DNA of 16,559 nt from contig JADYYC010000263.1 of the NCBI GenBank assembly GCA_020853835.1, positions 1-16,559 of the forward strand, given 5' to 3'. Shown here piece by piece: positions 7,008 through 14,257 of the stretch. Under the pieces are notes generated by a model. The model had not been told where the DNA came from. It ran no database searches and saw only the letters and a program-made list of their open reading frames with translations. The position numbers were made by a program, and so were the translations under genes. Source of the stretch: Anaerolineales bacterium (lineage in GTDB: Bacteria > Chloroflexota > Anaerolineae > Anaerolineales > UBA4823). The stretch's first letter is position 1; each line of letters starts with the position of its first letter.

Positions 7008-8258
7008 ATGTCTATACACATTCCCCCTTCTTTACACTATCGCCAATACCGCCTGCTTTGGATCGGCCAGTTGGTTTCGAACGCCGGTTCGCAAATGCAG
7101 GTTTGGGCGTTGTTTTGGCACATTCGCATGCTGACCGACCAGCCGATTGCCCTGGGCGGGATTGGGCTGGCGCGCATCCTGCCGATCATCGTCTTCTCCC
7201 TCATCGGCGGGGCCGTGGCAGACGTTGCCAACCGCCGCAATGTCCTGTTTATCACTCAAAGCGTGATGGGGCTGGTTGCGCTGGCGCTGGCGCTGCTCAC
7301 GTTCAACGGGACGATCTCCCTCTGGCACATCTACGCCCTGACCGCGATCCAGGCGCTGGCGGTGGCTTTTGATACCCCGGCGCGCCAGTCGCTCGTGCCC
7401 AACCTGGTGCCAGCCCGCGACCTGCCAAACGCCTTTAGCATGAGCTCGCTCGCCGCCCAGATCGGCTCGATCGTCGGCCCGGCATTGAGCGGGTTGGTCA
7501 TCGCTTATTTTGGACAGGCGTTCACCTATCTGTTCGACGCCGTCTCTTTCCTCGCGCTGCTGTTTGCGCTGCTGCTGATGGGCAAGGTCGCTCAGGAGCG
7601 TCTGCTGGCCGAGCGCCCCGCAGTCAGCCTCGCTTCCATAAAAGAAGGGATCCAGTTCATCGCCGGGCATCCGATCATCCTGTCTACCATGGTCCTGGAT
7701 TTCTTTGCGACGTTCTTCTCATCCGCAAACACGCTGCTGCCGTTTATCGTGCGCGATGTCTTGAAAGTTGGAGTTGTGGCGTACGGCTGGCTCTCAGCCG
7801 CCCAGTCTATCGGGGCAGTGGGCGCTGCGCTCGTGATCTCCCAGATCGAAAAGATCCGCCACCAGGGCGAGACGTTCCTGAGCGCGGTGGTGGTTTTTGG
7901 GCTTGCCACGATCGCCTTTGGCCTCTCGCGCAGTTTCTGGATTACGATGCTGGCTCTGATCTTGATCGGCGCGGCGGATTCGGTGAGCACCATCATCCGC
8001 AACACCATCCGCCAGCTCCAGACGCCGGACTACATCCGCGGCCGGATGGTAAGCGTCAACCAGATCTTTTTTATGGGCGGGCCGCAGCTCGGCGAGATGG
8101 AATCCAGCCTGGTCGCCCAGCTTTTCGGGGCGCCGGCGGCTGTGATCAGCGGCGGGGTCGGCTGTATCCTGGCGGTGGCCTGGGTGAGGAAGCGCTGGCC
8201 TCAAATTGGGCGTTACAGCGGCGAGGAAGCGATCCAGGCCGGCGCCCCGGCTGACTGA
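7008..8258 (+). CDS. MFS exporter (MFS_3 / EntS-like)
   Basis: A 416-residue integral membrane protein of the major facilitator superfamily with about ten to twelve hydrophobic segments. Loop 2-3 carries the MFS motif A variant GGAVADVANRRNVL (67-80). FDTPARQSLVPNLVP (121-135) is a hallmark of the MFS_3 group, which includes the enterobactin exporter EntS and many putative drug exporters. The central cytoplasmic loop lies near 190-215, and the family motif RGRMVSVNQIFFMGGPQLGEMESSLVA is present near 343-369. The substrate is unknown. The gene lies 83 bases after nadE with no clear terminator between, so it may be read from the same transcript. Its stop lies four bases from the stop of the oppositely directed ABC-F gene. 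Confidence 0.88.
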   Translation: MSIHIPPSLHYRQYRLLWIGQLVSNAGSQMQVWALFWHIRMLTDQPIALGGIGLARILPIIVFSLIGGAVADVANRRNVLFITQSVMGLVALALALLTFNGTISLWHIYALTAIQALAVAFDTPARQSLVPNLVPARDLPNAFSMSSLAAQIGSIVGPALSGLVIAYFGQAFTYLFDAVSFLALLFALLLMGKVAQERLLAERPAVSLASIKEGIQFIAGHPIILSTMVLDFFATFFSSANTLLPFIVRDVLKVGVVAYGWLSAAQSIGAVGAALVISQIEKIRHQGETFLSAVVVFGLATIAFGLSRSFWITMLALILIGAADSVSTIIRNTIRQLQTPDYIRGRMVSVNQIFFMGGPQLGEMESSLVAQLFGAPAAVISGGVGCILAVAWVRKRWPQIGRYSGEEAIQAGAPAD

Positions 8259-8262
8259 CCCG

Positions 8263-10278
8263 CTAGGGCAGCTCCTGGTGGTGCAGGCTTTCCCACTCGT
8301 GCATCAACTTATCGAGTTCCTGTTCGCAGCGGGCGTAGTCCGAGCCGAGTTTATGCACCTCGTCCAGGTCGGACGGCGGTGTTTCCAGCCTGCGGCTCAG
8401 CGCCGCCAGCTCGTCCTCCAGAGAGGCGATGCGCCGCTCGATCTCGTTGAGCAACTGGCGCCGTTTTTTCTCTTCGGCGGAGGGCGGGTCGGGGCGCGGT
8501 TTGCGCGGGCTGGCCGGCTGCGCCAGGCTGACTTTGGCCGCCTGCTCCGCCTGGCGCGTGAGGAAGGCGCGGTATTGGGTGTACCCGCCTTCGAACACTT
8601 GCAGCATGGCTTCTCCGGGCAGGATCTCCCAGGTCTGAGTGCCGAGGGCGTCGATCAGGTAGCGGTCGTGCGAGACGAGCAGGATCGTGCCCTGGTAAGC
8701 GGCGAGCACCTCCTGCAAGATCTCCTGAGAGGGGATATCGAGATGGTTGGTCGGCTCGTCGAGCAGGAGCAGGTTGGCCTGTTCAAGCGATAATTTGGCA
8801 AGCGCCAGCCGGCCCCGTTCTCCGCCCGAGAGGGTCGCCACATTTTTGAAAACATCGTCGCCGCTGAAGAGGAATTTCGCCAGATAGTCGCGCACCTCCC
8901 CCAGGAGCATGTTCGGCGCGACCGCTTCGATCTCTTGCACCAGCGTTCGCTCAGGGATGAGGCCTTCGTGCGCCTGGGCGAAGTAACCGACGTGCAGGCT
9001 GGCGCCCAGGATGACCTCGCCTTCGAGCGGCGGCATCTGCCCCAGGATCGTCTTGAGGAAGGTGGTCTTCCCGGCTCCGTTCGGCCCGATCACCGCCGCC
9101 ACCTCGCCGCGTTTGAGCAGCAAGTCGGGTGTGCGAAACAGCGGTCGCCCCTCGTCCGAATACCCGATGGCGAGATCGCGCGTGCGCAGCACCAGATCGC
9201 CCGAGCGCTGGCTGGCCTTCAGGTGCAGCCGCAGGCGCGGCGGGCGTTTGGATGGGCCGCGCAGGGCGCGCATGCGGCGCTCGAGCTCGTCGACGCCCAT
9301 CGGGTGGGCTGAGATCTCGATCTGTTCGCTCACCTGCATCCAGCTCTGGTTCTGGACCGCCTCGAACCCCAGCCGCTCGATCGCCTGTATCTCACGGCTC
9401 AGGCGGCGCAGCTTGCCCTTGGCCTGCTGCACGTTCTGCCCGGCGATGTTGCGCTTGATGTAATCCAGCTCCTTCTCCATGCGGGCTTTTTCGCTCTCGT
9501 ACAGCTTCTGGCGCAGTTCCCAGCGCTCCTGGCGCTGCTGCAGATAGGCTGAATAGTTGCCGCGATAGATTTCGATTCCGTCGGAGCGCATTTCCCAGAT
9601 ATGATCGACCACCCGGTCGAGAAAGTAGCGGTCGTGCGAGACGATCAACACTGCTCCCTGCCACTGCCCCAGGTAACTCTCGAGCCATTCGACCGCTCGG
9701 ATGTCCAGGTGATTGGTGGGCTCGTCGAGCACGAGCAAGTCGGGGTCGGAGAGCAGCAACCGCGCCAGGGCGGCGCGGGTGCGCTGACCGCCCGAGAGCT
9801 GCCCCAACGGGCGGTTGTAATCGTCTGGCTCAAAGCCCAGCCCCGACAGCGTCTGTCGGATGCGCGTCTCGTAGGTATAACCGCCGCGCTGCTCGAACTC
9901 AGGTTGCAGCTTGGCGTAACGCTCCAGTGCCGCATCTGCCAGGCGCGGGTCGCCCATCTCGTGTTCCAGCCGGGCCAGTTCGTTCTCCAGGCTGATCAAC
10001 TCCTCGAAGGCGGCCAGGGATTCCTCCCACAGGGTTCCCGCCCCGGTCAGGACCGCCTCCTGCGGCAGGTAGCCCGTGCTCAGCCGGCGTGCCTTGTGGA
10101 CGGCCCCCGCGCTGGGTTCTTCAAGGCCGAGTAGGATTCTCAGCAGGGTTGTCTTGCCTGCCCCGTTCGGGCCGACGATCGCAATGCGGGCGGCCTGAGG
10201 GATGCTCAGCGATACGCCGCTGAAGATGTCATTCGAGCCATAGGATTTGGCCAGGTCGGTCGCGTTGAGCAATGCCAT
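8263..10278 (-). CDS. ABC-F family ATPase (ribosome-associated, Uup/YfmR-like)
   Basis: A 671-residue protein with two ABC domains and no membrane segment. ABC-F proteins act on the ribosome, for example to resolve stalled or drug-bound complexes. Domain 1 has Walker A GPNGAGKT (36-43), signature LSGGQ (161-165) and Walker B LLVLDEPTNHLD (181-192). Domain 2 has Walker A GPNGAGKT (398-405), LSGGE (483-487) and LLLLDEPTNHLD (503-514). Between them lies the charged helical P-site linker (about 245-330). A Pro/Lys-rich stretch (588-600) leads to a C-terminal coiled coil (about 602-665) as in Uup and YfmR. The ATG at 10278 starts the usual MALLNATDLAKSYG; no strong Shine-Dalgarno is seen. Resistance or housekeeping roles cannot be told apart from sequence. 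Confidence 0.92.
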   Translation of the reverse strand: MALLNATDLAKSYGSNDIFSGVSLSIPQAARIAIVGPNGAGKTTLLRILLGLEEPSAGAVHKARRLSTGYLPQEAVLTGAGTLWEESLAAFEELISLENELARLEHEMGDPRLADAALERYAKLQPEFEQRGGYTYETRIRQTLSGLGFEPDDYNRPLGQLSGGQRTRAALARLLLSDPDLLVLDEPTNHLDIRAVEWLESYLGQWQGAVLIVSHDRYFLDRVVDHIWEMRSDGIEIYRGNYSAYLQQRQERWELRQKLYESEKARMEKELDYIKRNIAGQNVQQAKGKLRRLSREIQAIERLGFEAVQNQSWMQVSEQIEISAHPMGVDELERRMRALRGPSKRPPRLRLHLKASQRSGDLVLRTRDLAIGYSDEGRPLFRTPDLLLKRGEVAAVIGPNGAGKTTFLKTILGQMPPLEGEVILGASLHVGYFAQAHEGLIPERTLVQEIEAVAPNMLLGEVRDYLAKFLFSGDDVFKNVATLSGGERGRLALAKLSLEQANLLLLDEPTNHLDIPSQEILQEVLAAYQGTILLVSHDRYLIDALGTQTWEILPGEAMLQVFEGGYTQYRAFLTRQAEQAAKVSLAQPASPRKPRPDPPSAEEKKRRQLLNEIERRIASLEDELAALSRRLETPPSDLDEVHKLGSDYARCEQELDKLMHEWESLHHQELP

Positions 10279-10320
10279 AAGCGTTTTTTTGCTGGCGGGC
10301 GGTCTGCCTCTCGGGGGTAC

Positions 10321-10326
10321 ATTATA
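10321..10326 (-). promoter_or_regulatory. Candidate -10 box for the ABC-F gene
   Basis: A perfect TATAAT on the minus strand about 42 bases before the ABC-F start codon. The -35 position is not convincing. A short palindrome, GCGTTATACGC (10338-10348), lies where an activator or repressor might bind. The leader contains a run of seven A just before the start. Confidence 0.45.
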
Positions 10327-10393
10327 CGATGAACTCCGCGTATAACGCCGACAACCTGAAATCAGACTCTCTATGATTGGAGGGTTTTGTTCC

Positions 10394-10421
10394 TTGACTT
10401 TTTCTAGCGAAGGAGCATAAT
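10394..10421 (+). promoter_or_regulatory. Promoter of the tetR-membrane protein cassette
   Basis: TTGACT (10394-10399) and CATAAT (10416-10421) are 16 bp apart, each five of six to consensus. A strong palindrome starts at the last base of the -10 box and runs across the expected transcription start, which is where a repressor would block RNA polymerase. The start codon of the TetR gene lies 34 bases after the -10 box. Confidence 0.7.
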
Positions 10422-10440
10422 ATATACTGTTTAGTATATA
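10421..10440. promoter_or_regulatory. Perfect 8+8 bp palindrome, probable TetR operator
   Basis: The arms TATATACT and AGTATATA are exact reverse complements around GTTT, 20 bp in all, a common size for TetR-family operators. The site overlaps the -10 box by one base and covers the predicted transcription start. With the TetR gene beginning 15 bases later, the simplest reading is autorepression, released by an unknown ligand. At 20 bp an AT-rich chance palindrome is possible but unlikely in this position. Confidence 0.75.
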
Positions 10441-10454
10441 AAAGGACCTACATA

Positions 10455-11027
10455 GTGAACAGGCCGAGGCGCGAACACGAAAACGCAGATCGCATCCTTG
10501 CGATCGCCTGGGTGCTCTTTCAGCAAAAAGGGTACAAAGGCGTTACTGTGGATGAAATATGCGCGCGCTGCAATCTGACCAAACCAACCCTTTATTATTA
10601 TTTCCATAATAAGGAGGACCTTTTTGTAAAGGTTTTAGAACGTCAATTGCGGCTCTTTCACGACGTCCTTCAGCAGCCAGGTGGGATCGAGGATCGTCTC
10701 AAGCTCATGGCTACAGCCGTGTTGGAGAACTTTCAAACGCACTACACGCTGTTGATACACGAACGCGAACATATTAAAAAACCCGAGAACCAACATGCGA
10801 TGCGTGAAGCGTTCCGCGGTTATCTGTTCAACCCTTTGCACGCCCTCATGCAGTCCGGTTTGGAGAACGGCCTCCTGCGTGGGCGCAACGCTGAGATGTT
10901 GACGCTGATGTACCTTGGCGTCATCAACAACTTTATCAACCGAGCCGACCGTATGGGGCTGGAAACCGCCTCGTTGGCTGCCGAGCTCACGGACCTGTTC
11001 CTTGAAGGCGTTTCAAAAAGGTCATAG
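10455..11027 (+). CDS. TetR/AcrR-family transcriptional regulator
   Basis: A 190-residue repressor. The N-terminal helix-turn-helix (about 12-58) is clear: RILAIAWVLFQQKGYKGVTV, then EICARCNLTKPTLYYYFHNKEDLF, the classic TetR recognition helix with a Y-Y-F end. The C-terminal part (about 62-188) is all helical and would bind the inducer; it does not show a ligand family that I can name. The start is GTG at 10455, with AAAGGA (10441-10446) eight bases upstream. The next gene follows after 12 bases, so it is the likely target along with tetR itself. The region is clearly less GC-rich than the flanks (about 45-47% in the three 60-base rows from 10501), which suggests acquisition from elsewhere. 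Confidence 0.9.
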   Translation: MNRPRREHENADRILAIAWVLFQQKGYKGVTVDEICARCNLTKPTLYYYFHNKEDLFVKVLERQLRLFHDVLQQPGGIEDRLKLMATAVLENFQTHYTLLIHEREHIKKPENQHAMREAFRGYLFNPLHALMQSGLENGLLRGRNAEMLTLMYLGVINNFINRADRMGLETASLAAELTDLFLEGVSKRS

Positions 11028-11039
11028 GGAGTAAAACGA

Positions 11040-11534
11040 ATGAACGAAAGCACACAACAAACACAGGAAACCCCAAAATCAACCCATTGGATCAACCAGC
11101 TTAACCCGGCAGTTCCAAAGCACTGGTTGTTACTGGTGGCCGGCCTGATGTGGTCCGCGGTGGGGATTTTATTGATCACTTTGGCGCTGACCTGGGTGGC
11201 AAAGGGTTTTTCTACCCTCGCGGTCTTGCTTGGCCTTTTGGGGGTTGTTATCTCTGTCGTCGCAAACCGGTTTATGTTCACCCGGCTTGCCTTGAAGAAC
11301 ATCAACCGCATCCTCGCCTCGAACGATAAGGCCTGCCTGTTTTCATTCCAGGCGTGGACAGGGTATGTGATCATCGCCGTCATGATGACCCTGGGTATCA
11401 CGCTGCGCAATTCGGCTATTCCAAAGGTGTACCTCGCGACCGTCTATATCGCGATCGGCGGCGCGCTCCTGCTGGCCAGTTTTAACTATTACAGATATTT
11501 CTTTCGAACAGACTTTTCTAATATCAGGCCCTAA
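11040..11534 (+). CDS. Four-helix membrane protein of unknown function
   Basis: A 164-residue protein that I do not recognise. A polar N-terminus (1-28, rich in Thr, Gln and Asn, with no signal peptide) is followed by four hydrophobic segments at about 29-53, 56-78, 105-123 and 129-154. A basic/polar loop (about 79-104, with RLALKNINRI and a single Cys at 99) separates the two hairpins, and the C-terminus is short and charged (YYRYFFRTDFSNIRP). GGGAG lies eight bases before the ATG. It shares the palindrome-controlled promoter with tetR, so it is probably the regulated effector. Four helices with short loops could suit a small transporter or a membrane stress protein, but no catalytic or transport motif is seen. 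It ends 12 bases from the convergent hydrolase gene. Confidence 0.8.
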   Translation: MNESTQQTQETPKSTHWINQLNPAVPKHWLLLVAGLMWSAVGILLITLALTWVAKGFSTLAVLLGLLGVVISVVANRFMFTRLALKNINRILASNDKACLFSFQAWTGYVIIAVMMTLGITLRNSAIPKVYLATVYIAIGGALLLASFNYYRYFFRTDFSNIRP

Positions 11535-11546
11535 AAAAGATCCCGT

Positions 11547-12221
11547 TCAGCCTCCTGTTTGTGGGGGAGTGTAATTCTCGAGAAACTCCTCAAAGGCGAA
11601 AGGCCCGCCGTGTCCTGGGTAAACCGTGCGCACGTTCAGGGTTCGCAGGCGCGCCAGGCTGGCATGTGCTTGCGCGGGCTGGTCGACGATAAAGTGCAGC
11701 GAGGGGTTGGGGCTGCCGTAGAGCAGGTCTCCGCAAAAAAGGTCTCCCTCTCCAGTCAGTATGCCGATCGAACCGCTGGAATGTCCCGGGAGGTGGTACA
11801 CCCGGGCGTCCAGCCCGTACGCGCTCAGGTCATCGCCATCGTTCAGCAGGATATCCGGGCTGAAAGACCGGAAAGCCAGCAAGAACGGCGATAACTTGAA
11901 GACGAGCTTGCGCATGCCCTCCGGGCGCCGCCCCACACCCATGTCGCCCCGCTCGGCCATCCCGGCGTCGCCGCTGTGCATGGCGATCTTGGCGCCGTAA
12001 TGCTCTTGCAAGTAGGCGCAATTGCCGGTGTGATCCAGGTCGCCGTGAGTGATGAGCGCCAGGCGCAGCCCGCCCGGCTGGCAGCCCGCCGCGCGCAGCG
12101 CGCCTTCGAGCGCTTTCCGGCGCAGCGCAAACCCGCTATCGATGAGGAAAAACTCCTTATCGCAGGCGATCAGGTAACAGTTGACGATGCCGAGGTCGAT
12201 CGTGGTGATTTGAAGGGACAT
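11547..12221 (-). CDS. Metallo-beta-lactamase-fold hydrolase (glyoxalase II-like)
   Basis: A 224-residue single-domain MBL-fold protein. The metal-binding motif is HGDLDH (59-64), so the usual second His is Asp (D61). Other expected ligands are present: H147 in HLPGHSSGS, D165 in FCGDLL and H204 in YPGHGG. This layout resembles glyoxalase II-like hydrolases, which cleave thioesters, lactones or similar small substrates; the true substrate is unknown. The insert between 90 and 125 (RPEGMRKLVFKLSPFLLAFRSF) is amphipathic and might form a lid. GGAG lies six bases before the ATG. It follows the exporter adaptor gene by 75 bases on the same strand and may be the last gene of that operon, although a small hairpin sits between. 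Confidence 0.85.
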   Translation of the reverse strand: MSLQITTIDLGIVNCYLIACDKEFFLIDSGFALRRKALEGALRAAGCQPGGLRLALITHGDLDHTGNCAYLQEHYGAKIAMHSGDAGMAERGDMGVGRRPEGMRKLVFKLSPFLLAFRSFSPDILLNDGDDLSAYGLDARVYHLPGHSSGSIGILTGEGDLFCGDLLYGSPNPSLHFIVDQPAQAHASLARLRTLNVRTVYPGHGGPFAFEEFLENYTPPQTGG

Positions 12222-12281
12222 GGGCGCTCCATATCAGGTTGCCGATCAGGGCGGCTTACAGACGGTTGCCTCCAGCCAATG

Positions 12282-12296
12282 CAGCCGCGGCGGCTG
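12282..12296 (-). terminator. Small GC hairpin directly after the adaptor stop codon
   Basis: CAGCCG and CGGCTG form a 6-bp stem around a three-base loop immediately next to the TAA stop at 12297. No T-run follows on the minus strand, so it is not a standard intrinsic terminator. It could stabilise the 3' end of a processed message or partly reduce read-through into the MBL hydrolase gene. Confidence 0.3.
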
Positions 12297-13475
12297 TTAT
12301 TCGCCTGGGAAGTGGACCGTGACGCTCATTCCCGCGCGCAGGCCCTCGGGGATTTCGTCCAACGCAATGACCACCTGGTAGACCACGTCCCCGCCCAGGA
12401 CGTCCGCCAGCGGCGCCACCCGGATCACCCGCCCGCTCACTTCCTCCCCGAGCGCTTTGATGGTCACCCGTACCTGCGCGCCGGGTTTTATCCCCGGGAT
12501 GTCAAGCTCGCTCAGGTCGGTGGTCTGCACCTGCAGGTCGTCCAGATCCGCAAGCAGCAGCGCCGGCTGGCCCGCGATGACCCATTCGCTTTGTTCCACG
12601 TTGATCCGGGCGACCGTGCCGGCAAAGGGCGCTTTGAGCTCCAGCCCGTCGAGCTGCAGGCGGGCGGCGTCGAGGGCTGCCTGGGCGTTAGCCCGGCGAG
12701 CCTGCGCGAGCGCCAGTTCGGCCGGGTCGGGGCCGTCCCGCCAGGTCTCGAAGGCCTCCAGCGCATCCTTCAGGTTGGCGCGCGCGACTTCGACCTCGGT
12801 CTCATACTGCAGGCGCCGCACCGCCGCGTTGTAGTCGGCCTGGGCGGCGTCGAGCTTTTCTTTCAACTCTTTGCGTACGCTGTTTGTCGAGGGGTAATAG
12901 CGGTAGGGCTCGAAGGCCAGCCGTGCCTCGTCCAGGCGCGCCTCCATCAACTCGAGCGCTTTTTGCGTGCTGAGCGTGGCCTGGTTCGAGGGGACGGTGA
13001 AGTTATCGAGCTGGTAGGCGGCATCGCGCAGCGCCTTTGTGGCGTTCGAGATGCGCTCCGACGCCGCGGTGCGCCGGTCTTCGACGCTGCGGTTGAGGTC
13101 GTCTAACGCCTTCTGGGCGGCGGCCAGGTTGTACTCCGCGTTCGCAATCGCAGCCTGCAGGTCCTGCTTCCCCGCTAGCCGCATCAGCGTCTGCCCCGCC
13201 TCCACCCGCTCGCCGACTTCTACCTCGACCGTTTCGACTTTTCCGGGCAGGGTGAAAACCAGTTGGGCCTGTCTGGCGGGCGCAGCCACGCCCGAGGCGG
13301 TGACCCCGCCGCTCTGACCGGGGATAGCCGGCGCGCCGGGAGTCGTGCTCAACTCGCCCAGCACGACCGTCGGCAATGGGGCGGGCGTCGCTTGGGCCAA
13401 TACGTTGCAGCCCGCCAGGGAGCAACAAGCGAGCCATAGCAGCGCAGATACGAGGGGCGGCATGTGGGTCTTCAT
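12297..13475 (-). CDS. Lipoprotein membrane-fusion (HlyD/MacA-like) adaptor of an ABC exporter
   Basis: A 392-residue exported adaptor. The signal peptide ends in a lipobox, LAGC with C23, so the protein should be lipid-anchored on the outer face of the membrane. A Pro/Thr/Gly-rich spacer (24-62) precedes the split lipoyl domain, whose first half is GKVETVEVEVGERVEAGQTL (78-97) and second half KAPFAGTVARINVEQSEWV (281-299). In between lies a long helical hairpin (about 104-275), the part that contacts a partner in MacA-type systems. A beta-barrel domain (about 312-392) ends the protein. The Shine-Dalgarno GAGGAG (13486-13491) overlaps the stop of the ABC ATPase gene, so translation is coupled. 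No outer membrane channel gene is present in the window. Confidence 0.9.
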   Translation of the reverse strand: MKTHMPPLVSALLWLACCSLAGCNVLAQATPAPLPTVVLGELSTTPGAPAIPGQSGGVTASGVAAPARQAQLVFTLPGKVETVEVEVGERVEAGQTLMRLAGKQDLQAAIANAEYNLAAAQKALDDLNRSVEDRRTAASERISNATKALRDAAYQLDNFTVPSNQATLSTQKALELMEARLDEARLAFEPYRYYPSTNSVRKELKEKLDAAQADYNAAVRRLQYETEVEVARANLKDALEAFETWRDGPDPAELALAQARRANAQAALDAARLQLDGLELKAPFAGTVARINVEQSEWVIAGQPALLLADLDDLQVQTTDLSELDIPGIKPGAQVRVTIKALGEEVSGRVIRVAPLADVLGGDVVYQVVIALDEIPEGLRAGMSVTVHFPGE

Positions 13476-13489
13476 CGCAGTCGATCTCC

Positions 13490-14209
13490 TCAGGCGCTTG
13501 TTTCGACCGGCTCTGGCGCGGGGTTCTCGACGAGGCGGTCCTCGACGATCAGGCCGTCGCGCAAAGTCACGATGCGCCGGGCAAAGTTGAAGACGCGCGG
13601 GTCGTGGGTGGCGAACACAAACGTGACCCCCGTGTCCTGGTTCAACCGGCTCATGATCTCCATAACCTGGTGGCCGTTCGCCGTGTCGAGGTTGGCGGTC
13701 GGTTCGTCCGCCAGGACCAACGCCGGCTGGGTGGCGAGGGCGCGCGCGATCGCGACGCGCTGCTGTTCGCCGCCGCTCATCTGATCCGGGCGGTGGTGGG
13801 CGCGCTCGCCCAGTTGCACCGATTCCAGCAGCGCCTGTACGCGCGCCCGTCGTTCGGCCGCGTTGTGGTTGCTGAGCAGGAGCGGCAATTCGACGTTTTC
13901 GAAGGCGGTCAGGGTGGGGATCAGGGCGAAGAACTGGAAGATGAACCCGATCGTCCCGCGCCGCATGTCGGCGCGCTGGTTGCGATTGAGCTTGGTGACA
14001 TCCTTGCCGTTGATGAAAACCTGCCCGCTGGTGGGCCGGTCCAGACAGCCCAGCAGTTGCAGCAGGGTGGTCTTCCCTGAGCCCGAGGGGCCCACGAGCG
14101 ACAGGAATTCGCCGCTCTGGATCGAGAGGCTGACGCCCCGCAGGGCCTGTGTCTCGACATCGCCGGTCTTGAAATATCGGGTTACATTGACAACCCTGGC
14201 AACTTCCAT
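13490..14209 (-). CDS. ABC transporter ATP-binding protein (MacB/LolD type)
   Basis: A 239-residue nucleotide-binding subunit that would drive the two FtsX-like permeases encoded upstream. It shows Walker A GPSGSGKT (40-47), Q-loop Q92, signature MSGGEQQRVAIARAL (144-158), Walker B LVLADEP (164-170), D-loop NLDT (173-176) and H-loop H202. The TADEPTANLD/MSGGEQQ style and the NHNAAERRARVQALL stretch (about 114-128) place it with LolD/MacB ATPases. The frame extends to a TTG at 14233, but the ATG at 14209 has AAGGAG six bases upstream and starts the usual MEVARVVNVTRYF. The permease gene upstream ends 48 bases before it, and the adaptor begins 14 bases after its stop. Confidence 0.92.
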   Translation of the reverse strand: MEVARVVNVTRYFKTGDVETQALRGVSLSIQSGEFLSLVGPSGSGKTTLLQLLGCLDRPTSGQVFINGKDVTKLNRNQRADMRRGTIGFIFQFFALIPTLTAFENVELPLLLSNHNAAERRARVQALLESVQLGERAHHRPDQMSGGEQQRVAIARALATQPALVLADEPTANLDTANGHQVMEIMSRLNQDTGVTFVFATHDPRVFNFARRIVTLRDGLIVEDRLVENPAPEPVETSA

Positions 14210-14215
14210 GTTTTG

Positions 14216-14221
14216 CTCCTT
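14216..14221 (-). promoter_or_regulatory. Ribosome-binding site that fixes the ABC ATPase start
   Basis: AAGGAG on the minus strand lies six bases before the ATG at 14209. It falls inside the longer possible frame, which begins with TTG at 14233, so it argues for the shorter protein. Confidence 0.7.
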
Positions 14222-14257
14222 CTTTGCGGCCAACGCTTGCAGCGCGATCAGGCTGGC

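Noticed and set aside
10421..10440. Intrinsic terminator or attachment site at the AT-rich palindrome
   Set aside because: The stem is AT-rich with no T-run of the right kind, and it sits on a promoter before a TetR gene. An operator fits better, and no integrase or second copy is seen.
11976..13106. Plus-strand open frame of 376 codons opposite the MBL hydrolase and adaptor genes
   Set aside because: It is antisense to two recognised genes and crosses their intergenic gap; it is Arg/Gln/His-rich without a domain.
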